Position numbers and translations under genes: made by a program
In this document: positions 1 through 10,899 of the stretch, piece after piece
How the letters are laid out: every line of letters begins with the position of its first letter
Position numbering within the stretch: the first letter of the stretch is position 1
DNA from: Staphylotrichum longicolle
Taxonomy: Eukaryota > Ascomycota > Sordariomycetes > Sordariales > Chaetomiaceae
NCBI GenBank assembly: GCA_019096155.1
Contig: JAHCVI010000001.1
Location: forward strand, 13,231,243 to 13,295,242
DNA length: 64,000 nt
Reading direction: 5' to 3'
Notes under the pieces: model-generated
The model's database searches: none
Told to the model about the DNA's origin: nothing
What the model saw: only the letters and a program-made list of their open reading frames with translations

Positions 1-665
1 GGCCGGCGCCAGCGACAGCAGCACGTCGGTGGTGATGTTGATGGCGCTGCCGACGTTGGAGACGCCGCGCATGACCTCGGCGGAGACGCAGTGGGCGCCG
101 GGGAGGAAGGGGTTCCAGGCGGCCTCGAGCGGGCGGCAGGCGATGACGGTGTTGAAGAGGGTGTTGCCGACGCCGTAGATGGCCTGCACGGCCATGACGG
201 TGTACAGGAAGATGCGCCAGCCGCGCTCCTTGCCCTGGATGCGCAGCAGGGTCAGGGCGATGGAGACCTTGATGCAGGTCATGGACAGGCCCCACACGCC
301 GATGGCCAGCCACGAGTTCTTGCCGGCTGCGGTGGATTGTTCGAGCGAGATCATGGTGGCGGTGGGGACCATCATGGGGAAGAGCATGGCCCAGTCCGCG
401 ACGGTGAGGATCTGGAGCGGGGAGGGCGGTGTTAGTGATGGGTAGGGTGGTTGGGAGGTTTGGAAGAGGTTCAGGGGGGTTGAAGACTAACAAATCCGGC
501 CACAATGAAGCAGTCATCCAGTCCAACCTTCCATACCGGTCGTATCCTCTGGTACATGCGGGTTCCAAAAGCGATGACACAGAGCAGCATCAACGTCGAG
601 GTCACGCGATGTGGACTCGTGACAGGTAGGCAGCGCGTTCTGGAATCGTGGACGGCGGGAGGCAC
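1..665 (-). CDS. PTH11-like / rhodopsin-domain integral membrane protein (partial, 3' end outside window)
   Basis: Two exons are visible: 492-665 and 1-411, split by an 80-nt intron (donor GTTAGT, branch-like CTAAC, acceptor CAG). They keep frame and give about 195 residues, open at the left edge. Family hallmarks are the short motif GLDD after the first membrane segment, then several hydrophobic helices (for example around SWLAIGVWGLSMTCIKVSIA) and the segment ACRPLEAAWNP found in fungal rhodopsin-domain (SAT4/PTH11-like) proteins. These are plasma-membrane proteins, some acting as non-canonical GPCRs. The 5' end is unresolved: codon 665 is GTG, the first in-frame ATG is at 590 inside helix 1, and a well-placed ATG at 727 lies in another frame and would need an extra intron. 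The family call is confident; the start is not. Confidence 0.8.
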
Positions 666-727
666 CGTCGCGTTGCCCGGAGCACCCCGGTGATGCCGGA
701 GTCCGGCGGCGGAGTGGAGCTCGACAT

Positions 728-3369
728 CGCCGTGGTCGTGGAGCTCTCAGGCTTGTCGTGTTAACGCAAGTCAAGTGGGGTTACCAGCGCAGATCCAAGA
801 TCTGGGGTCGGTGGGCTCCTTTATGAACTGGAGGCAGATGCTCCGAGCCAGGGGTATCTGTCTGTGGATGCTGGATCTGGTGTGTCATGGTCCATTGCAA
901 CCATCCTCACCGGTCACCCAGGGGTCGTCCCCAGCCTCACCCCGGCGGCATGGTCGAGTTGAAGAAACGAGGATAGTCGCTTGTGTTGTGCAGGTGTTTC
1001 GAGCCAACAAAGGGGAAATTTACCACGGTTTCGGGGGTGGTCTGATCCTCCGGTTCAAGCCTTGCTCGTGGCTGCTCCCCGTTTCCAGGTTGGCCGTCGC
1101 GGTACCCCATTCGACCATGCACTCGGCACCCTTGGCTCGGGTGCAGTTGCGCACGGGCATGCCCTGTCAAAGTCCCCGCTTCAATCCCAGAGAAACTGGA
1201 CTTGGCAGCTGCAGTCCGGCCCTGGCATCTTTACCATGAGTGGTGGAGAGGTATGGGGGTTGCTGCAGCCGGAACCAAGGGCCAGGATCCCGCTCACCAG
1301 GGTGTTGGCTTGGCCGTCGTCTTCGGCTGGGTCTGCCTGTCGCCTGTTCTCCCCGCCAGGGTTAGTGCTTATTATTACCGAGGCTGCAGGGGGTCACGGT
1401 GCTGTTCTCTGCAAGCCTCCTCGAGGAGGGAACTTTGACGCTACCGCTGGGACTCGGAAGTTTCCAGGACGCGGGATGCGGGACGAGGAGGAGGCCGGGG
1501 AGTGTGGCAGCCACGAGCTCAGGCCCTCGCTGCCGGCAGATGGCGGTTCAATATATTGCAGCAGAGCACAATCTACCGGCGACGTGCAGATCTCGGACGG
1601 CAGTTTTCGACGTGTGCTGGAAGAAACTCAATGAGCGCGAAAGTCCATTCTTCATCCCCATAAAAGTGGATAGTAAGCGGGAGGGCTCAGACTCCCGCAG
1701 AGGGTCCCCCGACCGATGGAGTTGCAAATAGAGTTACGCACAGCAATTCCTAACTGGGCAAAGCCCTGAGCCTCGCATTGGTTCCCGCTCCCTGACCCCC
1801 TGCGTGGCTCGCCTGTTCCATGCTTTGGTTCATCTCATCTCTCCACCTCTCCATCCTTGACACGCAGATCGATCTGGGGCCAACCAAGTCGAGGATAAAA
1901 CTCGCAGATCTGGTCTGGAAAGTCTGCGTTTAAATGCTTGCTGATTCTTTTTTTCATTCTTCCCCAGGGCTTCCCTCGCCATAGATCGTTCGGGGTTTGC
2001 AATGCCCGACACACTCGATTCCTGAAGGGCGGTCTCGAGGACTGCCGGGACCATACCCCTGTCTTCAGGCCTCGATCGCTCGGTCTCGCTCTTCAACCAC
2101 CCACCCCTGTAGGCCAGCTCGGCCAGGCCTGGACAATGCCCAGCCCGCATCGCCCTCCTTTGATGGCGTTTCTCACCACCCAACCAGGCACACAACTGAC
2201 AGGACACGGACTTGAAAATGGAGGTACGCTTTGAACGTGGCGTCACTTTACCACCCGCCAGGCTCACCGGCAACCGGAAAGCCGTGGGAGAGAAGGACGT
2301 GACCGGGAGAAAGAGCCAAACAAAACGGATTGCGCCGGATTATGCGGGTAAGATTGGAAACAGGAACCGAACTGCCAGCTGCAACAGCTCGCCTCCTCTG
2401 CGTCCCGATCCTTTAACATCCCGGCGCCTTTCCCCCTTGGGTAAAACCTGACACCCCGAAACGGTCTGTGCTCCGCCAACATCACCCTTGCTGCCCTTGT
2501 TGACCTTTTCTATCCCGCACTAACGTCTAGCGCTGTGACCATCTTTTGCGCTACGGCCTGCGGCCGGTGATTCCGCCCAGATAAAGTCGTTCTAGGGCCA
2601 AAGCTAACGACGCATCGTTCTCGGAGTTTTTCCGCGGGCCACTGGGAAGAAGCTCCGGTCTTGACCCTTGACTTGGCGGACACTTTTCACGTCATGAAAA
2701 TTGCAGAAAGTATCAGCGAGGTGTGAGATGAGACACCTGGAGAGGCTGAAAGCCTGGCCTTATCAATAATAACATCCTGCTTGCGAGAGTAACACAACAC
2801 CGGAAATAAAGGGTAAAACAGTCAGAGTGTGTATACGGAGGAGACTCATCCATCCTTTGGCCTTCATCCCCTTCTGCGCCGAGTTTCCCGTTTCTCCCCC
2901 TGAAATCACCCCTCAGACCCGTGTTCAATCTCCCTTCGACTCTGTCAGCCGTTTTGACCTTGGCGGCCTTCGACAACATTCGCACCAGTCACCTTGGCGG
3001 CAAGGCGCAGGCCATTTGGTCTTCCTTTGGCCTTCCTCTTTGGTATAGTCAAAGCGGGTAATGGTGTCGCCCTCCTCTCTCAAACCCAGGCAGGTGCTTA
3101 ATCAACCCCCACTAATACCCGTCGCCTCCTGGTCAGGGGCCGTGTTCCTCGCCCAGTATGACTCGTTGCATCCACTGCAGCTGATCGAGTCAAACGATGG
3201 TGATCACAACTGCCTCTTTCACCTTTCCAAACCAAGGACTCGTCTCGCGTTGGTGTTCGTGATATTCGTGCATATCCTCCAGCTTGGAGCCATCGTAAAC
3301 CTGGCGGAACGGTTTCAACCTGTTGACGATGCCACATCTCTCAAACACGAGTCCCTCGCCAACCCGACG
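728..3369. other. Intergenic region with no supported gene
   Basis: About 2.6 kb between the 5' end of the PTH11-like gene and the 3' end of a HET gene. Several open frames exist (the largest is 981-1634, +), but their translations are low-complexity, lack recognisable motifs and have no convincing splice structure. It probably holds the PTH11-like promoter and the HET gene's 3' untranslated region. I see no transposon ends or RNA gene. Confidence 0.5.
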
Positions 3370-5361
3370 CTACTCATAAGTTAGCATTCCCCATCTCGGA
3401 CATTGAAACTTGAGCCATACCAGGAGTAAGGACCACTCATCATACGGCTCCTTGTCCCCTGTAGCTGGTATGCACCCGATCCTCAGCAAGCCAAACTTCT
3501 GCCCCCAAAACTCCCCACCCTCATCAACCCCTTTCGGCTCCTCATCCCAATACACCCTCAGCGACCGTGCTCCATTCACCCTCACAACCCAAGTCCCCTC
3601 CTCCACACTCAAAAACTCCCCGGCCGGCTCCATGTCAACCACCCCCCCCCTGACCTTCACCCACCCCTTCTCCACCCTCCCCGTATCGTCCACCCCAGCC
3701 GGCACGCACTCCGCCGCGACCAGCTCGCACGACCCGCCGACCAGCTCCGACGTCACATCCCCGAAATTCCCCAGCTCGGCCGGCCGGTACACGCCCAGCC
3801 CGCCCAGCTGCAGCCGCTCGCCGTTCGTGTACCGCACGCCGCCGCGCTGCGAGGCCCACGACCACGTCGGCGCCACCCACTCGGCGCTCCTGCGCCCCGG
3901 GTTGGCGGCCGCAACCCACAGCGCGTCGCGGAAGAAGGTGTCCTCCCACAGGCCCGCGAGGTACCGCGCGTCGCGGAACTGGCGCACCTGTTTCGCCAGG
4001 CCGGACAGCGCCGGCAGGCGGTCGCTGGCGCGGGAGAGGGCGAGCGGGGAGTACTCCGTCACCATCTTGCGCCAGTGGGCGGGGAGGAGGGAGGGTCTCG
4101 CTTCTGGGATTTGAGAAGGGAAACGCGCTTCTAGATGTTTCCTCTTGGCCATGGTCACCGCTCTGAGCAGAGCGGCGGTGTGCTGGGCTTTGCTGTTCAT
4201 TCCTCGCCTGTCGTCGTGGAGGGTCAGGTAGCGCTGGTCGGCGCGGTCGAAGTAGCCGCACTGGCATTGGATGCCATAATGACACTCCCAGGCGAGCTCG
4301 TCCGGCCCGAAGTGGACGACGCGCCGCGAGAGGAGGCGCTCCTGGTATACCCAGGCACGGGTAAGCAGGGGGAAAGTGGCAGGATCGGGATGGCGGGGGA
4401 GGTGTTTTGTGGCGTGGCGGGCGTGGACGGTGAAGGAGGCGATGGCGATTGGTGTGGAGGATTGGGATGAGAAGAGAGACGAGGAGGAAGAAGGCGCTTG
4501 GGACGCGGCGATGGTGAGTGCTGAGTGGGTGTAGATTGCAGCCATGAGGGACGATTCTCGGTCCCAGTCCTGAGGGGAGTCTTGGATAATGCAGAGTGAG
4601 TCAACCCAAAGGTATTGGTAACCGAGACGGGCGGTGAGGGCTATCGCATCGAGGAACAGAGGGGGAAGAGTGCGGAAGGGAATGTTATGCAGGTGGCTAC
4701 CGATGTTGGCCTTGGTTGTTTGCAGAGGGTGTGTCGAACCCCAGCAGTGGCTCAGGGCGAGGTATTGGCCAGATTCTCCTTTTTTGGTGAGATGTAACTG
4801 AACCTTGTGGCCGCCTTGTGAAATCTTCAAGACGCGTCGTGGCATGACCGAGGACTTTGTGGGGCAGCTGGGATGGTCGACGCACTCGGTCATCCAGGCT
4901 TTGATCTGGGATATGGCGTGATCGCTATCTGTTCGCTGTGGTCTTCGGGGCTGAACGGGGATCAGGGACAGTGGTTTTGGGGCTCGACTTGTTAGGTGTA
5001 ATCGGGAACTTGGGCGTCGCGACTCACCATGACTATACACTTCCAGCCTTTCTTCCTTAAAGTCTTTTGTGCCAGTTGGGCCCGCATGTGCTGCGATACA
5101 TAAAGTGCCCCTCCCCAGTGTCTCCAGTACGTCCAGCCTGGCTGTGACGTCTTCTTCTGCAGCCAAATGAGGTAGCATCTTACCAACCACTGTCGACACG
5201 ACGAGGCAGAGGAGACACGAGGATGCTGTCTCCCTTATCTTGCTGAGGAGGGGTGACCGCAAATCTTCAAAGTTAGGCCATTGAAGATGTTGACAAGTCC
5301 CAGCCGGGTACATCAACGTGGTGGACAGCTCCGACAGTGCGCCCATGTATTCCGAACCCAT
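3370..5361 (-). CDS. HET-domain (heterokaryon incompatibility) protein
   Basis: Single exon from ATG 5361 to TAG 3370-3372, 663 residues. The HET signatures are in order: LSHCWGS near residue 205, a tract with YLWVDSLCIIQD near 250, then WDRES and an IYTHSALTIAAS segment. Further on are GWVYQERLLS-type residues (here RAWVYQERLLSRRVVHFG) and WECHYGIQC. HET proteins act in the cytoplasm in allorecognition and incompatibility cell death, and many fungal genomes carry dozens. The open frame runs 57 codons upstream of the ATG to a GTG, so an upstream exon cannot be excluded. The segment near 5365-5400 on the minus strand (TTAAC then an AATAG acceptor) would allow one. The C-terminal half is variable and probably confers specificity. 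Partners and specificity cannot be read from sequence. Confidence 0.9.
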   Translation of the reverse strand: MGSEYMGALSELSTTLMYPAGTCQHLQWPNFEDLRSPLLSKIRETASSCLLCLVVSTVVGKMLPHLAAEEDVTARLDVLETLGRGTLCIAAHAGPTGTKDFKEERLEVYSHGESRRPSSRLHLTSRAPKPLSLIPVQPRRPQRTDSDHAISQIKAWMTECVDHPSCPTKSSVMPRRVLKISQGGHKVQLHLTKKGESGQYLALSHCWGSTHPLQTTKANIGSHLHNIPFRTLPPLFLDAIALTARLGYQYLWVDSLCIIQDSPQDWDRESSLMAAIYTHSALTIAASQAPSSSSSLFSSQSSTPIAIASFTVHARHATKHLPRHPDPATFPLLTRAWVYQERLLSRRVVHFGPDELAWECHYGIQCQCGYFDRADQRYLTLHDDRRGMNSKAQHTAALLRAVTMAKRKHLEARFPSQIPEARPSLLPAHWRKMVTEYSPLALSRASDRLPALSGLAKQVRQFRDARYLAGLWEDTFFRDALWVAAANPGRRSAEWVAPTWSWASQRGGVRYTNGERLQLGGLGVYRPAELGNFGDVTSELVGGSCELVAAECVPAGVDDTGRVEKGWVKVRGGVVDMEPAGEFLSVEEGTWVVRVNGARSLRVYWDEEPKGVDEGGEFWGQKFGLLRIGCIPATGDKEPYDEWSLLLVWLKFQCPRWGMLTYE

Positions 5362-6270
5362 TGCGTTTTCTATTGCGGATGTTAATGAGTACAAGGTAAG
5401 GTCGCCTTGATCCTGGATCACCGCGCCAAGGGTGATCCCTCCCTGATTGGTTGTACAAGCGACTGGCTGCCGGCACGTCCCGCGCGCGCCAGGCGTTCTT
5501 CCAGGCCGCCTCTTGCAGCCTGCTCGTGACACAAGCCCCAGAGAGAATTACGCGCGATGAGTTGAACGGTGAAGGGTGACTTTGTATTGCGACAGTCGCT
5601 AGGGCTCCAGATGGGCAGGGTGAACGAGGGCCAGAAAGAGAGGAGGAGCGAGCCAGGTGGAATGCAAGTCTGGGGTGAGCGAGGTAAAATGTTCTCGAGG
5701 ATTGCAGGGAGGTTGCGAAGTTTTGGGGCGGTGGCTTAGATCCGGGGCGGTTGTCTTACCCACGTGCGGCAGACCAGTCCCAAAAACGGGGCGGCAAGGC
5801 GTCCTGACCCAATGGATTTTGGCGGGGGGATGGTCGGCAGCATGGACGCATGCATGCGCCGGCAATGTGCTCCAGTATTGCTAACACCCAAAACCAGGGG
5901 CCTGGCAATGCCCGAGTTGCGTCCAGGATTGTTTGATCTTTGTTGATGCTTCCGAGGGTGAAAATAGTGGCTTTGAGTCGGATTCTAGGGCGATGTAGCT
6001 TCCGCGGCCAGGCCTCAGCACACCCCAAACGCCCCTGACTTCCGCCACTTTGAAGCTAGGGAACTGAGATTTGTGCCCTTGCCTTGCAGACTTCACACCT
6101 GATCAGCAACATACCTTATATTCCCGCGATGGGGCCATAACCAGCTCCGGTGTATTGTTTAGTTCCGGCATCGTGCTTTCACGTCACCCCTGGCCGCCGA
6201 AGCAATTCGCATCCATTTCGACCGGGATGCACACTTACGCCCCCACAGCCATGCGCAGTCCGCATCTGCC
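5362..6270. other. Intergenic region between divergent HET and F-box genes
   Basis: About 900 bp separating the minus-strand HET gene from the plus-strand F-box gene, so it should hold both promoters. Short open frames in it carry no motif. No clear TATA box, repeat or RNA gene was seen. Confidence 0.45.
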
Positions 6271-7827
6271 ATGGACCATGCCATCACCGTACTTTAGCTC
6301 CAAGCGCGTCGCCAGGCGCCCAACACGGGAACGGGACTTGTCGACCTCTCAACCGAGATTCTCCACAAAATGTGTTGCCAGCTCTGCCTCCACTGCCACC
6401 ATGAGCACGTCGTCACCGCTGGCTACGACATCCTGCCAGCTGTCCTTGAGGATCAAAAGGCCCTCGCCCGGCTCAGTCGGTGCTCTCGGCGGCTCCGGGC
6501 TATTGCGCAGCCCGTGCTATTTCACTGGTACCACAACGGCAAGACGGACGACGGCCAGGGAGGTGTCGACGTACTCGACCGGCTCGTCAGCTTTTTGCGC
6601 GCCATCATCCAACATCCTACGTTGGCCGCATCGACACATGCTCCCACTCTGTACGAGCCCCTAAGCAGTCGTTACGGCCAACTCGCCACGTTTGCCGACC
6701 CAGAGGGCTCTTTCGGCCGAGTATTCGAAGCTGTCGGGGGCTATCTCCTGCAGCGTTGGCGCAATACCAACGGGCAGACGCTGTTTCTGGATCAGCTCCA
6801 AGAGCTGGCCATGGTGAGCACACCTGCCCTGTCGCAGTTTTGCCTGGACCGCGAGTCTGAGTTCTCCAATTGTTCCTGGGGAGTTTGGAGTTACCCGATG
6901 CCAAATCTGAAATTCCTCGCCTTCGCTGGCAACCGAACAGGGAGCCTGGAGGAGGAGACCTATGACCTCAAAGACGCCTTGAACCTGCTCCGCCACGCAC
7001 CGAACTTGGATACCCTCGTTGCGCCGGACTGTTAGGGAGGGGCTTACACCAGAATAAGAGCCCATTTTCAGAAGCAACCCTGGGACCTCATGCTCACCGG
7101 TCTCAAAAACCTCTCCCTCAACGATGTGACCTTGGACCAGCTGGGGCCAATACTCGATGTCTGCCCCGTTCTGGAAAACTTGGAGTACTTCGACGACCAC
7201 CGCTTACATGGTTTACTGCATGAGGGTCTGGAGCGACACCTTGGCGATTTACGGACAAGGCTACGTCGTCTCTGCTTCTCGGTCATCCCGGCCGAACTCC
7301 CCGACCCTGATGATGACGACAGCGACGAAGAGGACGGGCGTGCAAAGTTCCTAGAAATGCAGACTTGGTATTTTGGCGGACAAAGCTCACTGGCCCCGGA
7401 GTTTTCCACCTTTTCGATGCTTGAGGAGCTGGGGTCGGACCACCTAGTCTACCCGACACATGACGACCCGAGGGAGAATCGCAGCATCCAGCTCACCACC
7501 CCAGGCGATCTTTTTCGCAGACTGCCCCCGTGCCTCCGGCAGTTACGAATCGGATTTGCGGCTTACTGGCCAGTCATATACCGAGACCTTTTGGCCCTCC
7601 TGGAGGACCCTTCGCGACCGTTTCCACAGCTCCGGGCGCTGACGGTCGAGGTTTTTGAGGCGCCGCCCGAGCACCAACACCGGCACCTCGCTGAGAGACT
7701 GAGGTCTATTCTCGGCGTCTCGCTTACCGTCTGTTATGTCGCTAGGAGCCAACATATGTCGAGGGGGCTTCTTCCTGCTAGGCCAGGCCGGCCGAGACTC
7801 GCTCACGCGCCAATCCTGTATTCATGA
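6271..7827 (+). CDS. F-box / leucine-rich-repeat-like protein with frame interrupted by TAG codons (possible pseudogene)
   Basis: One continuous frame of about 519 codons, from ATG 6271 to TGA 7825-7827, is broken only by TAG at 6295-6297 and TAG at 7033-7035. The F-box start is visible as GLVDLSTEILHKM around 6340-6372, followed by a helix ending in ARLSRCSRRLR. Later segments (LRHAPNLDTL, LTGLKNLSLNDVTLDQLG, CPVLENLEYF) have the leucine-rich spacing of fungal F-box proteins, which select substrates for SCF ubiquitin ligases. The second TAG can be removed by a 54-nt in-frame intron, 7018-7071 (donor GTTGCG, branch CTTAC, acceptor CAG). The first TAG could itself be an intron acceptor, but I find no convincing upstream exon. 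Starting at ATG 6370 would cut the F-box in half. Gene or pseudogene stays open. Confidence 0.6.
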
Positions 7828-8044
7828 AATCTGTGTATGGGTAGCTTGGTTCAATATTTGAGGCTGTGAAGGCCATTGGAGCCGTTGTTGCCTAAATCAA
7901 CTACATATATGCCTCTGGCGGTCTACCTATTCGGAGGTCACCTCCGCTCGTATGCCCCGTCTATCCATCTAAATATCCCCGATTATTCAAGACTACCTAC
8001 CTACCTCGCCTCCCCAGTCCAAATTGCCACATCGCCAAGCTGTT

Positions 8045-9654
8045 TTATGCCTTGCCTGGTTCGACGGCCTGTGGGTAGTAGAAAACCTCTGTCGGGTCGA
8101 ATTGTCTCTTCAGCTGCTTCAGGCGAGGCAGGTTCTGCCTGTAGTAGACGTCTTGCGCCTCGGTCCGGTTCAGGAGCGGATCCGCGTAGTTGATGTACAT
8201 GCCCCATTGCGTCGTGTTCAAACCGTTGGTGAAGGTCTCGACCCAGTCACTCAGGAAATCAAACCCTTCGGCCGGGTATGTTCCCCACGCGGTATCGTAA
8301 AACTCGTAGAGAAAAAGGTCGCGCTCGGGGTCGCGGTATGCGAAAGAAGTGGCGTTTGTTGGGACCTTCGTGATGGCTGAGTTTGCGCCCCCGTACATAT
8401 CGATTATGATGTACCAGGACCGTCTGTTAGACCTCGCTTTCTGGACCCAGTAGTCGGCGACGTTCTTGAGAACCTTGGCTGGGAGTGCTGAGGTAACCAA
8501 GCTCTTGGAGTAGAATGTCTCGCCCTAGTCGTTCAGGTCAGCAGCCACTAACACAATACTGCGAGGGGCGTGGAGGCGCAAAATTATTACCTGGGAATAC
8601 GGGCGTGTGATGTCGATTTGCTGGCTATAGGCGTAGTTCGAGAAGGCATCCATCCAACCGGACTCTTTAACGTTCGAAAGTGTCGAGTTCAGTTTGCTGA
8701 GGAGAGGCTGCACAGCGGTTTTCAAAGTGGATGAGTTGCCGTAGTACAGTCCTTGCAGTTGGGTCTGATACCCGTTGCCCAAAACTCGCATGTTCAGCTC
8801 CGCGGGCATGTCGACCTTGAGCCATTCCTGGAGACGGCCCCAGCCCTCTGCGATCGCGGAAGCGTTGTTCCAAGGTAAGTTTACCTCGAACGTAGTGACC
8901 AAGGACGGCGCAGCAAAGGTCTTGAATCGGAAGGATGCCACGACGCCAAAGTTGGAACCGGAACCCCGGAGGGCCCAAAAGAGGTCTTGATTCTCCGTCT
9001 CGGAAGCATTAACCACGGTGGCGTTGGCGAGCACCACGGTTGCGCCGGCCATCCAGTCTAGAGCTAAACCGTGGGTATGCGAACTGAAGCCGAAGCCGCC
9101 GTGTAGGGAATGGCCAGAAACGCCCACACTATGGTAAAGGGTGAGTAAAGCGGGGTCAGGAGAGGGATAGTCGGCGGTTTGACGTACCCTGGGCAAGTCC
9201 CATGGCTAAAGGCCCTCTTCCCCTGCTTGTAGAGAAGCGTAGCAACGTGGCCTAGCCGGGCTCCTGGCTGGACAGTCGCAATCTGAGTCACTGGGTCCAG
9301 TGTGACCTGGTCCATCCGGTCGAGCTGCAAGACGAGATGGCCATCCTCACCACCAAGACCGAATGATGCATAGCTGTGTCCGCCAGACTTTGGGGATACC
9401 TTGACTCCGACCTTGGTAGCACACGAGACAGCAGCCTGAATATGCTCCACGGTAGTGGGCACCGCGATGGCAGCAGGCGTGAACAAAAGTCTTTGGTTGA
9501 ACGTGTGGGCATCAACCTTCCAGTCGGCTGAGTTCCGTGCGACGACTGGGACTTTGGCGGCGTTAAGGCAGTCATCGATGGCAGCTCTCTTGGCATGTGG
9601 ATCGGCGGCGGCCACGGCCACCACCAGAGGAGAGAGGGCGAATGCGAGCCACAT
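8045..9654 (-). CDS. Secreted FAD-linked oxidase, berberine-bridge / glucooligosaccharide-oxidase type (VAO superfamily)
   Basis: Exons 9188-9654, 8591-9128 and 8045-8524 (introns 59 and 66 nt) give 494 residues, the usual length. ATG 9654 starts a signal peptide (hydrophobic LAFALSPLVVAVAAA), so the enzyme is probably extracellular. The FAD-binding PCMH domain carries SGGHSY, whose His is the usual 8-alpha flavin attachment, and GTCPGVGVSGHSLHGGFG, whose Cys is the second covalent link in bicovalent members. LRGSGSNFGVVASF follows. The C-terminal BBE domain ends with YYRQNLPRLKQLK and FDPTEVFYYPQ. These enzymes oxidise oligosaccharides or alkaloid-like substrates with O2, producing H2O2; the substrate here is unknown. 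Several N-glycosylation sequons (for example NAT, NSS, NST) fit secretion. It stands alone, with no biosynthetic cluster beside it. Confidence 0.93.
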
Positions 9655-10899
9655 CACAACGGGTGAAGCCTAGATACGCTGAGGAGGAAAGTGATCTAGC
9701 CCCGCGTCCCGAGAGAGGAGAGAGGGAACACATGGAGTTTTCAAGGCTCCGTGGCGGCCTCAAGGGTTTGTTTGCGAGCACAGGGATTCCATCGGGGTTG
9801 CTAACGCCGCCAACCCGGAAGACCTTGCTCAATCGGTAACGGAGCAGTCCAGAAGATCTACAGAGATCTCCGGGAAACCGGTAAATTGTAACTCTAGCCT
9901 ATGCCAAGGTCACACTGATATTAACCGGGCTCCCGATGCTCCTAGGCCGGTGTTTTAACATAAGACCAGATAGAGGACCCAAAATGATGGGATGCGCGCC
10001 AATAGAAATGTCTCGACGAGAGAGTAAGCGAGGAAGGATGAAAGGCGACCACTTTCGCAGAAGCCGCGTTCTGTAGCCGAGCGTCAGGGTCAATATTCTC
10101 GGTAATGAGGAGGTAAAAATGAGCCGCATGTTGACCGCATATGAACCTCGCCCGTCCTCCCTCCTTAATAAGCCCACATCTTCTTGAACAACCCGTCAAA
10201 CTCGTACTGCACCTTCTTGAACACGACATCAGCCTTGCCAAGTGACCGGTTTCCTTCATCGTGGGTTCAGCTCGGGGCGCCCTCTGTCCGTTCAGGTACC
10301 CATCACTCATATATCGCCGAGTTCGTCCTTCAGTCCATAGCCCGCCACCAGCCCTTCCTTTTGATGTTCCCGTCACCACTTTCCCTCTTCCTCTCACAGC
10401 TCACGGCAAGCCCAGCTGCGCGCCGGCGCACACCGTATTGCAAAGTTTGGCCACGGTTATGGAGTCGGCGTCGGTAAAGCGTGAGAAGGTGGCGAGTTGG
10501 AAACGGATGGCGGTGGCTGGGAGACGTGAGAGGGAGTCCCCGGGGGCTGGGGTACACATAAGATACAGATGGGTGCCGGCCAGATTCTTTTTGTTGAAAA
10601 CATCCGGCTTCTTGTCCACAAGAGGAGTTGGGATCAGAAGAGTGCAGCGAACCACAATGAGAAGCCGGCACCGTACTCGCCTTCCCCAACAAGCTGGACT
10701 CACCCCTCCAACAAACTCACACAAACAACATGCTCGGATTCTTTCCAACACGGTTCATTCAACAGTAGCAAGATATGTGCAGTTGTGGCCCCCTCTGTCC
10801 AAAAGCCCCCGAGGGTGCAAACAGAGCAAGAAAAACTCTACAGGTCAGGAGATACAGTAATAAGTTCCACTACCCCTCAAGAGAGTCCCCCGTCCGGAC
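9655..10899. other. Intergenic region with no supported gene
   Basis: About 1.2 kb between the oxidase promoter side (minus strand) and the 3' end of the PAN-repeat gene. Open frames such as 10261-10860 (+) show no family motif. I see no repeat, RNA gene or transposon end. Confidence 0.45.

Noticed and set aside
981..1634. 217-codon open frame on the plus strand
   Set aside because: Low-complexity translation, no motif, no supporting splice signals or homologous look; lies in a gene-free stretch.
5362..5532. GTG at 5532 as start of the first HET gene (720 codons)
   Set aside because: GTG is not a usual fungal nuclear start; the first in-frame ATG (5361) is used, with an upstream exon left open.
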